A stretch of DNA of 64,000 nt. Source: Clitopilus passeckerianus. Taxonomy: Eukaryota; Basidiomycota; Agaricomycetes; Agaricales; Entolomataceae. The stretch covers positions 124,001 through 188,000 of the forward strand of contig CALYLX010000101.1 of the NCBI GenBank assembly GCA_944990035.1, in the 5' to 3' direction. Below the pieces are notes generated by a model. It did no database searches and was not told the origin of the DNA. It worked only from the letters and a program-made list of their open reading frames with translations. Positions 1-15,232 of the stretch are shown piece after piece. The position numbers and the translations under genes were made by a program. Numbering within the stretch: position 1 is the stretch's first letter; each line of letters opens with the position of its first letter.

Positions 1-786
1 TTGAGGTAGCCAGCCTTGCCGACCTTGAACAAGAGATCCGTGGCGGCAAATCTCGCGAGTATGTCGTTCTTGTATTTTTGTCGGTATTCCCGAATAAAAT
101 ATGTTCGTTCCGAATAACGCAGATCTGAGGCACCTTCACCAACTCGAACTGCCTCGGCTATGGGGACAAGTGAGAGTCGGTCGAGATGAAAGGAGGATGG
201 AATTTTTGGGATCATAGAGATGTACAAGGGTGTGTCATTCACAGACAGCTCCCGAAGAGACGAGCATTGGATGAGCGCGTTCAGAATGGAGCTAGGGGGA
301 TAGAACGGGCAGCTTATGTAGAAGCTTGAGAGGCCTGTCATCTCGGGAAGAGCGGACGTGAGTTTGTCTAGATGGCGAGGGTGATAATCCCCTCCTTGGT
401 AGAACCTGTCTCCCCATCGCGGGGGGTTAGAATCAGGCCAGTCGTCCGGCCAAACCAGAGAGAATCGCCTGTTTATTTTTTTGAGGGTGAGGGGGGAAAA
501 CGCCGGAGCTTGTTCAGCGAGTGTGCGCGGGGATTTATCAACAGAAATTCTCTCACCTGAAGTATCGCCATAGTGACTTTGGAAAGAAATGCAAGCCCGT
601 GTCCTCGTCGTTCTTGTTGGCGTGGGGCCAATGGACGTCAGCAAATATCACTGACAGACCAGCCTCTCTCATCGTCCGACAAGTTGAGGATAGATTCAGG
701 ATCGCAGCGAAGTCCGACGTGTCGCGATAGATCCTGAAAGCCTCGCTCATCAAGACATACGAGACATCTGCATCGAGGATAGTCAT
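1..786 (-). CDS. F-box-like/LRR protein, N-terminal part (3' end outside window)
   Basis: The gene starts at an ATG at 786 and runs off the left edge. Exon 1 encodes an opening typical of basidiomycete F-box-like proteins: YVLMSEAFRIYRDTSDF, then a hydrophobic LNLSSTCRTMREAGL stretch. A GT-AG intron of about 90 bp lies near 463-553 and joins ..WRYFR to RFSLVWPDDW. The second exon is open to position 1 and contains leucine-rich turns (LTSALPEMTGLSSFYI, LIQCSSLRELSVND), as in the LRR part of these proteins. Such proteins usually act as substrate adaptors of SCF ubiquitin ligases, but the F-box helices here are weak, so that role is inferred from the family pattern. No break is seen. It is transcribed the same way as the E2 gene next to it, with 419 bp between them. 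Confidence 0.6.
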
Positions 787-1205
787 AGTCTGGTTGTCGC
801 CACTTAGTCGGCGTAAAAGTTGAAGGAATAAAACTGCGGAAATTTCAAGATGACCGGGGGTGTAGAAGTGACGGTAGGCTGATTATGGGACTCAGGTGTG
901 TCTGTTGCCTCACTCTAGTAAACATCTGCCATGATTATGGGATCATGCCAGAAGCATCGGGTAAGAGGGAAAGAGGGAACCACACAGATGCACCCTGTTT
1001 TCGATCTGGGGTTCAATTATTTTATTCAGGGATCAGCGGAGGGCAGATTGATCTAATTATACGTACTTGGCACTCATACACCCACATCTTATCTCCCTGT
1101 TCCAAGCACTTCGATTGATATCTGCACCAATAATTACAAGAGGACAAGTAGAGTGAAAAGGATATTGATAAGGCAAACGAGGCATCTACTGTATAAAGTC
1201 CATCA
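787..1205. other. Intergenic: promoter side of F-box-like gene, 3' side of E2 gene
   Basis: No coding exon or RNA gene can be supported. The stretch must hold the F-box-like gene promoter and the E2 gene terminator, but no clear TATA or poly(A) element stands out. Confidence 0.4.
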
Positions 1206-1937
1206 TCACTCCTTCGCCGCATACTTCTGCGTCCACTCCTGACTAACGCGTTGGGCGTCCTTCTCGTCATCCTTGTAATGCTTCGCAACATCTGTAGCAA
1301 GTGGGTCATCCGGGTTAGGCGCACTCAGTAGAGCTTGTATGGAAAGAAGGACTGTGCGGATCTGGAGGGCGGGTGACCATTTGTCTGTTCAGATGAGGTG
1401 AGAAACGGGGCAATCGCGTGCACAATGGTGATTCTTGCCTTTCAAGATATCCAAACAGATACGACCAAGTTTATCTGGAAGTTGAGTTAGATCGACGAAC
1501 AGGGTAATATGGGATGGGAAAGGTACCGATGTTGGGGTGATATATCTTCGTCAGAAACCGCACTTTCGGCGGCGCCATTGGGTACTCCTCCGGCAGGAAC
1601 AGCTCCAGCTTGAAGATGCCATCTTGAGACCGTCAATCATGGTGAGCTTGGGTCGAAATGACGAGGAGTCCGTCGCTTACTTTGGAACGGACTTCCACCG
1701 GGTCCTTCAATAGTAACGTCAAAGTAGCGTAGATTATCATCGTGGGGTGTTGCCGTGATTCCTGGGGCAGGATCTGCTACAAGTCGCTCTGTTTCCTGAT
1801 TTCCTCACGTCAAGAGCCAGGCTCGCTAGTTGCCTTGAAGACTACACACCTTGATAATTCGCTGTAAGCCGGAATTAACGTCAGGCTGCAGGCCTTGATC
1901 AGAAGATGGCGAGGCAACGAACCTTCGGTAAAGACAT
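1206..1937 (-). CDS. UBC13: Ubiquitin-conjugating enzyme E2, Ubc13/UBE2N type
   Basis: Six exons on the minus strand give a complete E2 of about 150 residues. The short first exon codes MSLPK (ATG at 1937), the second RIIK, then [13 protein letters not shown], the core [18 protein letters not shown] with YHPNI, and [10 protein letters not shown] carrying the catalytic cysteine. The last exon codes [20 protein letters not shown] and ends ..QKYAAKE with TGA at 1206-1208. Order, spacing and residues follow Ubc13 closely, including PEEYPM and the HPN motif. In the family this E2 pairs with a Uev/Mms2 protein to build K63-linked ubiquitin chains in post-replication DNA repair and signalling. The C-terminus is slightly longer and more charged than usual. 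All splice joins preserve frame and no damage is seen. Confidence 0.93.
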
Positions 1938-3198
1938 CCTCTTCGGTCTCCTGGTATATAGAATCAGAGATACGATGAAATACGCGTAAAAAGAGAGAAA
2001 AGCCGTTCGTATAGTACAATCACAGAGGTTGCTGTAGTAGTAGCGGTTGCAAATGGCAGGATCAGAATTCAAGGGTTCCTTAGTCATTCGTGGAAAAATC
2101 TTTCTATTTTTGGCGAAGACCATCCGGCTAGGCGAGAGGATCTGATTGGCTCGGACACGCGGCTGGATACTTCGATTCCTAACTACAGTAACGTACACAG
2201 AGATTTACGCTGTAAGACGATGGAATTGAATCGAAAGTCAGCGAACTCCGTGACCGTCTTATGCATTGGTTACCAAGAGTGGAGTCCTCTCCAACCGGAC
2301 CCATACTTCGACTGCATCGGTCCAAGTGCTTGCTGCATAGCTGGATTTGAGCTGAATGGCCGCTGATATTGGAGAACAGCCTCGAATGTACGATCAAAGT
2401 GGATGAAGGCGCACCCGAGCCAACATGGACTTGATCTGAATGGTTATCTGGCTTTACACACTAATCACAATTAAAGGCTCGGAGGCCCCGAACAGCCTCG
2501 TTCGTGATGACGACACTGTACCAGGTCCTCAAATGTACGTCTTTGTTCCCGAAAAGTCAATATGGGTGCCTTGAGGCTCGAATTGAATCCGTCGAGCTCG
2601 AATCGGTCCGTGAATGAAAGAAGAGAAGGGGAACGGCGTAGTGGCTTGATGTTGAAATGCTAAAACATACAAAAATCTTCTGGCTCCAAGTTAGCCCAAG
2701 GTTGCTCTAGGTGGGGGAAATTGCCGTAAACAGGGGACGTTCAAGATGTTTCGAGCTAGGATTGAGTAGCAGATAGTCGTGGTATTCTAAATATGCTAGC
2801 TTCTGACATGCCGCAGTAGATACTATTAATTAGACGCGGCAGTCGCAATTTGGTCTGGCAAAAAGATCGATATTTCCAGGACCGTCGCGTCACTGGGAAT
2901 AGGTGGGAATGACGGCGGATGCAAGCGATGTACAACTTTGGGTAGGGCAGGTTTAATCAAGGCAGAATAGCGCATTCGCACATAGATCGATCACATAGCT
3001 TCAGCAGATAGCCGCGGTGCCCGTGCTGGTTAGTCAAATGGTCATCGTCGGAACGAAGTGGCAGCTTACACTCAGAGCAGCATGCAATTGTAGTTGAGCG
3101 TGATGTGCAGAGGAATCAAAGTCAATCAAGGCCAAATAAGTGACATCGACATGCTGATCGCGCCTTGCCACTTCACCGTCAGGTAGCTGTGCTAGACG
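1938..3198. other. Intergenic, 1.26 kb, between divergent E2 and BEM46-like genes
   Basis: This interval separates two divergently transcribed genes, so it must contain both promoters. Only short, unconvincing open frames are present, and none shows a recognisable protein motif. I see no tRNA, repeat or transposon signature. Confidence 0.4.
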
Positions 3199-4692
3199 AT
3201 GTCGAATGTCATACCAAGCTTAGAAACGTTCGCGAAGGTAAGGAGCCCACTTCATGCCGAACTCTGTAGAGCTTGACCCCTCATTAGGGAACACTTGCGA
3301 CTGCGGCAACCCTGTCTACAGTCGGTACGTTTCATATGGAAGAGGCGCTCATTCGGCTGTGTTTAGCAGTTAACAATTGTGTCAGGTGCAGGGGTACTTT
3401 GGTACGGGCAAAATTACTTGATATACCCTTCCGCATTTCCCCCTGGTTCTCGAACAGGTTCGTCGAGGAATTGATTCTTTGCTGCCGTGATGCTCAACTA
3501 TGCGGTACTAAGCAGACGTGCCCACACCAGCTGAATTCGATCTTCCGTATGAGAACCTCGAACTTGAAACGTCGGATAAAGTCAAGTTACGATGCTATTT
3601 ACTCTCGCAAAGACGAAGCCTTCTATCAGACCACCCAGAGGCGACGCCGGTACCATTTGATGATTCCAAAACAGAAGACGAGGTGGGCGCGTTTTTGATG
3701 GTCCTTATGTTCTGCATGCTCAAACTTCATATCCTAGTTCATTGCAAGCAGACCCACTGTTATAATGTTCCATGGAAATGGAGGAAACCATGGTCATCGG
3801 ATACCTCTCGCGAAGATATTCTACATGAAGATGCGGTGTAATGTCTTGATGATGTCGTATCGAGGGTATGTCCTTGTTCTTCAAATGGGAGTCCGGCTCT
3901 GACTTTGCGGTAGGTATGGCCTGTCCGAGGGATCTCCCTCCGAGAAAGGTACTTGTCCCTGTCAGGCTGCTCCGTCATCTCTTCTGAGATCCTGTTAAGG
4001 CCTCTGTCTCGATGCTCAGACTGGTTTGGACTATATTACATTCAACCCGTCCTTTGCTCAAACCCCCATCGTTAGTCACACTGTTTATGTTTTCTCCGGC
4101 TCTTGAATTCACCTGCCTCGGCAGATACTCTATGGCCAGTCGATCGGCGGTGCTGTCTCAATAGATCTTGCTAGCAAGAACCCAAGCAAGGTATCAATGT
4201 CGATCACTTGTGACGCACTATGGCTGACTGTCTCCCAGATCACCGCACTCATACTAGAGAACACATTCACGTCACTTCCCAGTTTGGTTCCTCACGCATT
4301 ACCGCTGCTTGGGCCCGTCTCTTTCCTGTGCCACCAGAAGTGGGACTCAATATCAAAGATACCCCTGATACCCGCAACGACGCCAATCCTGATGTTGAGC
4401 GGTGCACAAGATACCCTCGTACCTAAAGAACATATGCAAGCCTTGTGGGGCGCTGTCGCGAAGCGAGGTGAAAAGGTAACATCTGGCGGACGGGAGTACA
4501 AAGTTGGTCTGGAGCGTGCCAGGTACATCGAATTTGAAGACGGAGGACATAGTAAGTGATGTGTTCGGCTCTCTCGGGTAAGGATTCTCATGCCACCAAA
4601 TCTAATTTCCAGATGATACATGTGTACAAACTGGTTATTGGCCAGCAGTGGCTGACTTCATTGCATCGCTAGGGTCCCGGCGGTCTAATTGA
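3199..4692 (+). CDS. bem46: BEM46/ABHD13-like alpha/beta hydrolase
   Basis: The start is placed at the ATG at 3199 because it precedes a donor (gtaagg) whose removal joins FAKGTLATAATLSTVG to the membrane-proximal GVLWYGQNYLIYPSAF, the usual BEM46 opening. About nine exons follow. The body reads YENLELETSDKVKL, VIMFHGNGGNHGHR (oxyanion-hole HGNGGN), MMSYRGYGLSEGSPSEKG, LYGQSIGGAVSIDL (nucleophile serine in GQSIGG), SGAQDTLVP (acid residue) and EDGGHNDTC (histidine), ending FIASLGSRRSN with TGA at 4690-4692. The family comprises membrane-anchored serine hydrolases at the ER or plasma membrane, implicated in polarity; the substrate is unknown. The N-terminal alanine- and threonine-rich hydrophobic stretch would serve as the signal anchor. 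The catalytic triad and all joins are intact. Confidence 0.9.
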
Positions 4693-5670
4693 AGTGCAGG
4701 TTCTAGAAATAGAAGATCTTCCCATTTCCTCAAGATCCCTCTCCTTTTTCGTACATTTCCTTCCCTCGAGCTATCGACGCGGTCCCAAAGCCATTGGTAA
4801 CGTGCCGTCGGCTTGAGCCACCCACTAGCAGCGCTGAGCATCAAAGTGGCATCAGACTCGGACAGCTTCGACCCTTTCGAATAGAGACGATCGAGACTGT
4901 TGCTGCATGCGTCCCCGGCACGATTTTCTTCCCGACGGACGTCATGTGTAATTGTTCGGCTAGAACCTCTAATGCATTTTTGTTATCTGGGTTGGGGTGT
5001 ACCAGACTTGACTCGTTCGACCAGAATATAAGACTGGTCCCTATTCAGCGTTTCCCCATCGGAGGGCCGTAAAAGGTTCATGAAACTGATGAAATGATTA
5101 GCCTCCAAATTGCGTGTTGAATATTGATGCTTAGCCCCAACCCCGCCACAAAATTAGAAAGGTTTTCGTCACTTTACCGATCGGATTACATGAAACGATC
5201 AGATGGGCCTATTGCGAGGATGATTCGCATACCATGGGAATATGATTACGGTAAACCTGGCGGTCATCCGTATCTCCTGAGGTAGTAAAACCCCTCAGAA
5301 TGGATAAGGAGCCGTTTTAAATTCGTTGACTAAGTTTAGTTCGCTAAGCTGCATCAGCCCGTGCCATGATCGTGTTGCTTCAAACCTGAAGATCTGGCGA
5401 AGCAGCCAGTGGGATCCCTCTTCCCCAATCGTACAGCTATCAGTGTCTTTGTTTTCTGCTCGCTTCCAGGACGATGGATCGAGAATTTTGCTGCCTCCAT
5501 AGTCTTCGGAATGAAGATGCAAGAGCTTTGCGGGGTAGGTACCAATTCCCGGCACTGCATGATACCCTCAGGGTTCTGTATTTTGCTTAAAAAGAGGCCG
5601 CTATAATGGTTATGTCCAACAACATTACCCTCCTACTCTCATCGGCTCTCTGTTTCGTTTACCACTCAAG
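4693..5670. other. Intergenic, 0.98 kb
   Basis: There is no supported gene. An 86-codon open frame lies on the minus strand (5295-5555), but it has no recognisable motif, no convincing splice context and no family resemblance. The right part should contain the promoter of the zinc-cluster regulator. Confidence 0.35.
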
Positions 5671-7756
5671 ATGTTGAAAGGTAAAGCATGCATGAACTGC
5701 AGGTATGATGCCTGAATTCATGAATAATACCAACTGGACTGATCCAATTCTCTAAGACGCAGAAAGATTGTAAGTCTCCGACCTGTGCTGAGGGTGCCCG
5801 TATTCACCCACACCTCCAGAAATGCGATGGCGACAAACCCTCGTGTGGTCAATGTGCTAAATCGAACGGCACGTTCGAGGACTGCGAGTATCCTGGGCCT
5901 GGACCGACTCAAGTTCAGCTGTTAGAGGAAAGAATATCTCACGTGCAGGACCGGATTCGTAAACTAGAGAGTGGCGCAGATCATCCCATCCCTTCCCTTT
6001 CAAGCTATTCAGGGAGGTCATCTCCACGTGATAATAACCTTTTGCCATCTCCTCGGACACCTCCCCGAGCTATGTCGTCCTATTCAGGCATGTATTTTTA
6101 ATCCAAATTGATAAATTACGTCGATTGACATTATAGATTTTTCAGGATCACCTGGCTCGTCACACTCAAACGTTCCCTCGTCTCCCCGAAGTGGCCAGTC
6201 CCACGACTCACAATGTGTCGAACCTCCTCAGGAGGTGATGGTCATCTTGTGAGCCTCGTGTCATGCAAAGAATTGAATTGTCGCTTACCGAGGGCAGGTT
6301 TGATGCATTCTGCCGTTACTCTCACCATCTGGGATTTTTCCTGAATGTTGATCGTTTCCAAGACTCAATTTTCTTCCCCGCTGCTCCTGGTCACTATGCT
6401 CGACCATGCCCTTCTCTCCTCAACGCCGTCTATCTCTGGGGAACTCACTTCGTTGGGCCTACTCTGGAACCCTCGCTCGGTCTCGGTGAAGACATCTTTC
6501 TGAGGAAGGCTTTGCACCATTTGCCTTCGGACTTAGCGAGCTCACATCCGCGAAAAGTCTTACACGTTCTTCAGGCGGAGGTTTTACTATCATATTATCA
6601 CCTCAGGAATGGAAAGGCTCTCGGTGGCAATTATCACGCTAACGCGGCAGTTTCGTTGTTCCTATCCTCAGGGATTCACTACGTTTTCTCTCCGCCTTCA
6701 GAGCAGCACCCAGATGTCACAAGGTGCCCTTCGCCAAGCGAGTTGGCAAAGTACCCTATCACAGCAGGCATGGTGGAGGGGGAGTACGGTGACACACTCT
6801 GTGCCGTCCTGTCATTGAATGCGATCTGGGTAACAATGCAGGAGTCGCATTCGATGATATACGACCTCCAAGATATCGGTGTCGATAGTCCAGGAATTAT
6901 GGACAAACAACTGGTACGTTTATCGGTGGCATACTGACGGGAGTATTTTTACTGACTGAGACTAATACAGCGATCTCTATACAACATCTCCGCGCAGGAC
7001 ACGGTGGATATGCTGAGCGGCCCGTACATCGAGAAGGTCTCATTCAAAAGTCTTCTGGCCAGTGCCACGCTCCTTTTGGAGGATGCTACGAATCTAGGGT
7101 CCACATCCACCATAAATCCACAGTTCTCAATCGGTTTGAACGAGGTCGGGGCCGACCCATCCGCGGATGCTTTCCACAGGTTGGATGCCTTAATCGGCGC
7201 CTTCAAGACCTACTTCCCCCTGCTTCTCCAAAGGGTCATGACTCGCGCCGACCAAGAACTGTTCCATGTTATCCAGATGACGGCTGAGATAGCAATTATC
7301 AAGTTACACACACCACGTGCGATCCAAGGTGATCTGCAATCTCGAAGTAAATCACTTTTCTCCGCTCACGCGCTTGCTCTCCTGATGGAGAATGCCACGA
7401 GGGAGTCTATCAACGGGCAAACCGTCACTGGGGTATGTGGCTTCATCCCGTTGAGGAGAGCGATGCGGACTTACATCTTCTCCATTAGTTATTCTGCAGT
7501 GCGGCATGCGAGGTTCTTGCCCGCGAACTCGGAGCGCCTGATTCCGTGACGATGCAGAATAAGCCACGATGGGTTGGGGTGTTGACAACTCTCTACTCTC
7601 AGATGATATCGTACTCGGGCAGCAATGTATTCATGAGTCAGTATCTTTCAATCCTTTGTCACTAATTCGGTCAGCTGATGTTTATTAGGCTTCCTGGCGA
7701 AGCGATTGGCAAAGAACCACCCAGAATTTCTGTCGTTTGACTCAGCAAATCAATAG
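5671..7756 (+). CDS. Zn2Cys6 fungal transcription factor
   Basis: The ATG at 5671 opens MLKGKACMNCR. Two short introns split the zinc cluster, which reads CMNCRRRKIKCDGDKPSCGQ after splicing and continues CAKSNGTFEDCEY, so all six zinc cysteines are present. A linker helix (LLEERISHVQDRIRKLE) likely mediates dimerisation. A serine/proline-rich linker follows, and then a long helical middle region (LSLTEGRFDAFCRYSHHLGF, FLNVDRFQ, LNAVYLWGTH) typical of the fungal-specific transcription factor domain, to ..HPEFLSFDSANQ with TAG at 7754-7756. One junction near 6230-6265 is uncertain: the obvious in-frame join would need an intron of only about 22 bp, so a different boundary or a small indel is possible. 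It is a nuclear regulator with unknown target genes; none of the adjacent genes suggests a pathway. Confidence 0.88.
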
Positions 7757-9227
7757 GATGGTATGCAATAATGATGCGATATGATAGCTTGATACACGAC
7801 TTGCTCAAATTTTTGATATTCTCTGTACTTGATACGGTAACTCTGCATTTCTTGTAACTTATATCTGCAATAAATTAAACGTCATTGTCGAATTCGGAGA
7901 TATGAGAAGGCAGTGAATGAAGCTGATGAATTTACCGGCGTTGTCCAGCTATTTTGACAGAAATTCCATTGATCCCCGCTTTCAATCCTCGTCCGCATGG
8001 CATTCGGTTACCAACGAGAACCTGGAGTTCGTGATGTACTTCTCGATCCTCTTCTTCACATAATTCAGCACGACGGCACGAGGAAAAGGCGAGGATGAGC
8101 GTTCCCTCTGGGGTTGAGAGACCCTGCTTCCGCCGAAACATGGAGAAGAGTGAGCAATCGTCCGTCCAAATTTCGGACCGAAGGAGAAAACAGGAGACAG
8201 AAACTGCGCATCTTAGTTTGGAGCGGGGAACACAAACTTCGATACCCCTGTGGCTGCTTCAAGTACATCTTCTGAGTAAACCTGCTCAAGGTCAATTTGC
8301 GGCACTAGGAACAGCGAGGGATCCGAGGCATTTTTTTTTCAATGCAATGAACAATTTTGACAAGAATCTAGGAAATGAGTTGTGGGGACTCGCGACGGGA
8401 TATCGCATATTTCCCAGCGCCTGATGCTTGTCCCCAGTATCAATGAATTGAAAGAACGCACGAGACCACTTCAGGTGAGACCCGGTAAACACGTAAGAGG
8501 TATGGCGTTGATACACGAGTTGTTCTCATTCCAACGTGCCAACTTTCCAGGAGAATTTCATTTGATCGATGTCATGCGCGACGGTTCAAGAATCGCAAGC
8601 CGCCGGTAGAGCAGCCGCCTCTATGCCGCCGCCCTGAAACGCAAAGGCAGGAACTAAGCCGGAAGCCCGAGAGCATGCCTTTTTTGCAAAGCGACCTTGA
8701 CCTTCGCCCTCGACCTGGTGGACGAGCAGTTCAAGCTGCCCATCATCGGATTCGGGCTGTCGGCTCTGCTAAAGCCGAATATCCGAAAAGACCAGGCCAA
8801 TTTGTCCACAAACAGCTAACAACCAGCTTGCTCCCGAAATTTTGCGTTGAATTAAAGGCATGGTATGGGACAATACAGCAGATGTACGGTGCTTGGGCTG
8901 TGAATCAATGGAGCGAGGTCTCTAATAAACGTGAAGGTTTTGGCGCTGGGGAATTTGCAGTGAAGCTTGCGGTGTTAACGCCAGAGGCGGTTCATGCTGG
9001 CCAGGTAAAATTTGAGGTCCAACAGCATAAACTGTGCAACGTAGAAGCGTCCAGTATCCGATACATTCATATGTACAGAGTGGTGTGCAGAAAGGTCGTC
9101 GTATAAAGCCAAAGTAAAGAGATCCAGGGAAGCAAAGTCGCGAGAATAATCATCGGAGTCAATACCTGAGCAAATTTCAGTGACTCCTCATTCCACCCTT
9201 CATCCAACCCCACCATCTATATCAACG
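7757..9227. other. Intergenic, 1.47 kb, upstream of the arginine gene
   Basis: No gene is supported. A 143-codon open frame (8675-9106, +) has biased composition and no motif, and a 109-codon frame (8095-8424, +) is equally featureless. The last 80 bp contain two TGACTC-type elements, listed separately. Confidence 0.35.
9156..9186. promoter_or_regulatory. Two TGACTC-core (Gcn4/CPC1-like) elements before ARG5,6
   Basis: GAGTCA at 9156-9161 (TGACTC on the other strand) and TGACTC at 9181-9186 lie 42-72 bp before the start codon. TGACTC is the core of the Gcn4/CPC1 general amino-acid-control site, and arginine genes are classic targets in fungi. The second copy may already be in the 5' UTR. Function is inferred from motif and context only. 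Confidence 0.35.
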
Positions 9228-12265
<3,038 letters not shown>

Positions 12266-12589
12266 ATTTCGAGAAAAATCAGAATTAAAAATCCGGACCC
12301 TTGCCATTGGGTAGAAGGAATTAGAATATTTTGCATTTGTACTACACCCATCGTAGAACTATCTTGGACCTTGAATATGTACTTGTTCAGTTTTTCGGCT
12401 CTTTTTGGCTGGGCCATATGCCTTGTGACTGGAGGGTTCTTGATTGCGTGCTGGCTATCAAGCCCGCAGAATTTGTTTGGCTGTCACTGCCACGAACAAT
12501 CTCATCATCAGTCGCAGCCTCCACGTCCTCAACGGCGGCTGCGAAACTTCCTCTTCAACTCTTTCGTACTTTGCGGCGAGGCAAAAAAC
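12266..12589. other. Intergenic, 324 bp
   Basis: This short spacer holds the ARG5,6 terminator and the promoter of the VHS-GAT gene. An AT-rich stretch with an aaaaat..attaaaa run lies just after the stop, but no definite signal can be assigned. Confidence 0.35.
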
Positions 12590-14324
12590 ATGATGCTCAC
12601 AAGTCCTACAGGCCCTAGTTGGATTAGGGCCTCTCCCATAGAAACCTTGATTACCCGAGCTTGCGATCCTTCACTGCACGAACCAAATTATGCTCTGCAT
12701 CTTGAAGTCGCGGAATATATCAATACCAAGAAGGCCAACAAGTATGTTACGCTCTTTCGGCTGGTTTCACCTTGTATTGATGATCACAAGTCCTCGAGAA
12801 GCAGCGATGCTCATCGCACGCCTTGCAAACCATCGAAACCCACACATTGCGATTCTGTCGCTTGGCCTACTCGACACGCTAGTCAAATCATGTGGATACC
12901 CTTTCCACCTACAGATAGCAACAAAGGAGTTCCTGAACGAGCTTGTTCGACGATTTCCAGAGCGCCCGCCCCCATTCCCTGGCCCCGTAATGACAAGAAT
13001 CTTAGAGCTCATCCATACATGGAAAGAGGGTATCTGTACGGAATCAAGATGGCGAGAAGACCTGGGCAATATCAGGGATATGCACAGACTCTTGACCTTC
13101 AAAGGATATCGATTCCGCGAGGCATCTCAGCGACAACGGGATGTTGTTGATGCTGCTGCTGTGAGTCTACACACAGTAATTTCATCATCCAACTCGTTTC
13201 TGACATGCTGTGCAGAATTTGAAGTCAGCAGAAGAACTCGAGGAGGAAGACCGCCAGGCTCAGTCTGCCAAGCTGCAAGAACTTATTCGTCGCGGTACAC
13301 CACGAGACCTCGCAGCAGCTCAGGAGCTCATGAAGGTTCTCGCTGGTGCTAACCCAGATGCAAAGCCGGATTATCGCACTCAAGCCCTCACCGAACTTAA
13401 CAAACTCGAGCAGAAAGTCATTCTTCTCAATGAAATGCTCGATAACGTCGACACCTCCCAAGGCGAGAGGTTCGCATCAGGCGACGCATATGATGTGTGT
13501 ATCCTACCTCCGTTTCTCTCCTCTGTCGCTGATTTAAGTCCCCCTTGTAGCAAGTGTCATCCATACTCTCTGCAGCTCGTCCAAAAATCCAGAAATGGAT
13601 CTCAGACGCCCAAGAAGATGACCCAGAGTCTCTTGATACCTTCCTCCAAATTAACGACCAGATCAATACCGTTCTCGCTCGATACGACGCGTACAAGAAA
13701 GGGGACTACACATTCGCAACTAACCCTATACCCGCAGAAGTGTCTGCTGCTTCTGCTGCGGAATCGCTCATCGACTTCGACTTTGATAACCCATCCAATA
13801 CTAATGCCGCTCAAATATCTTCACCCAACGATCTCGCAGGACTCTTTGCCACGCCTGCTCCTCCAACTTTGACAAACCCCAGTTCAAACCAGAATATTTT
13901 CAACCCTGGAATGACAGCTCAGCAACCATTTTCGCCGTCACCTATGCCATTCAATGGAGCCGGATCGGGCATGTGGGGATCCCACTCTAGTGCCTCACCA
14001 CCCGGTATGAGCAATACACCTCCTGCGGCCATCCGTCTTGGTACCCCCTCAGGTACTCCAGGAGCTGCTAGCGCAGCCAGCCACTCTACAGGCGCCTCTC
14101 CAGCCCCGAACTACTTCACTCCCAACAACGGATACGCGTCCCGAGGTCCGGTTCAAATGGGCGCAGGTGGTGCGACCATGGGAGCCACGATTGCGCAAAA
14201 CTCAGGTGTCTTGCAGCCTCAGAAGGCCACAGCGCCCGCTGCTGCTTCTACAGCCCCTTCATCTTCACAAACGCAGACGCAACAGGGGAAGGACCCATTC
14301 GCGGATTTAGCGGGATTGTTTTGA
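12590..14324 (+). CDS. VHS-GAT domain trafficking adaptor (GGA-like)
   Basis: The start MMLTSPTGPSWIRASPIETL at 12590 leads into a VHS domain: ITRACDPSLHEPNYALHLEV, intron, NPREAAMLIARLANHRNPHI, LLDTLVKSCGYPFHLQIATK, then HTWKEGICTESRWREDL. After the intron at 13159-13216 a GAT-type helical domain follows (LIRRGTPRDLAAAQELMKVL, LTELNKLEQKVILLNEMLDN, LDTFLQINDQINTVLARYD). The tail is disordered and rich in Ser, Pro, Gly and Ala. It contains LIDFD, which fits the clathrin-box pattern, and ends in DPFADLAGLF with a DPF adaptor motif. No gamma-ear (GAE) domain is present, unlike yeast Gga proteins. The family sorts ubiquitinated cargo between trans-Golgi and endosomes. The frame is intact through the stop at 14322-14324. 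Confidence 0.88.
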
Positions 14325-15232
14325 TTTCGGCCTATCGGATTGGAGAGAAGTCGTTGGCAAGTTGTTGGCTCACCAGTTGTGATTCCATAGGATGTAATTT
14401 ATCAGTTGAAGAAGTTTCAGTTACCCATCATATCGTCTGAATCATGGCAAGATTTTGGCGATTGTCCAGCTACTTTCGCCGAGCTCTTTTGTGTGTGGTC
14501 TTGCTCTCCGCACCGAACTGCCTTCCAAATCAGGTGGCATTTGATCCGCGTCTTACGTAACCCGCCTGCCCCTCAACGACAACAAAAACAACAAATACAG
14601 TACAAAAGCACCAAAATTCAGGGAATCATAGGGGACGATCTTCCGTCTTCCGATATATCCTTGGAATCCTTTGCTGGAGCCTCTTAGAAAGAGAAACCAC
14701 TCAGCTGTCGAAAGACTAAGAGGACGACATGAAAGCTTGGGACAAGCAGTGTCAATGATCTCAGTGCGTGTCCCCTCGCTTGACAACAATGGCCCAAGCT
14801 TCATGGACACGCCTCGTGTTGTTGCCGATGGCCCTCATCCATTGTAACCTTTTCTGGACGTTTAAAGATTGCTATGAAAGGTAATTTTTCATGCCTGCTC
14901 AAAACATGAGTGGCAACCAATCCATGTTTATTTCCTTCTGCTCCTAACGTGCTGGGGCCCTCGTCGAAATTTACCTTGGGAGGTAATTTTCCACCCAGAA
15001 AGCTGGATTGGTCACTATACAAGGTAATAAATCTAAAGGATTGAAAAAGTGGGTTGAACCAATCCAACTCTCAGTACCCTCTAGAGAGAATCCTTTAAAT
15101 ACAGGCCATGGGGCGCCTCTTTCTCGTCAAAGCGTCTGCGCTTAACTCTCTGCATCCTGCAAAGTACTCTTCCCGCTCTTCCCATCTTCCTAGAAGATTA
15201 TCGTTCACCAGAACTCAAGGACCCGGAACAAA
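14325..15232. other. Intergenic, 0.9 kb, promoter side of C2H2 gene
   Basis: No coding region is supported; the open frames here are short and motif-free. The 3' part contains a TATA-like element (listed separately) and CCAAT-like words (aaccaatcc near 15057) expected of a promoter. Confidence 0.4.
15094..15101 (+). promoter_or_regulatory. Putative TATA box (TTTAAATA) of the C2H2 gene
   Basis: TTTAAATA lies 132 bp before the start codon at 15233, leaving room for a leader of about 100 nt that is rich in C and T. Placement is inferred only from sequence and distance. Confidence 0.3.

Noticed and set aside
8675..9106. 143-codon open frame upstream of ARG5,6
   Set aside because: No motif, no splice context and no family resemblance; length alone is not enough.
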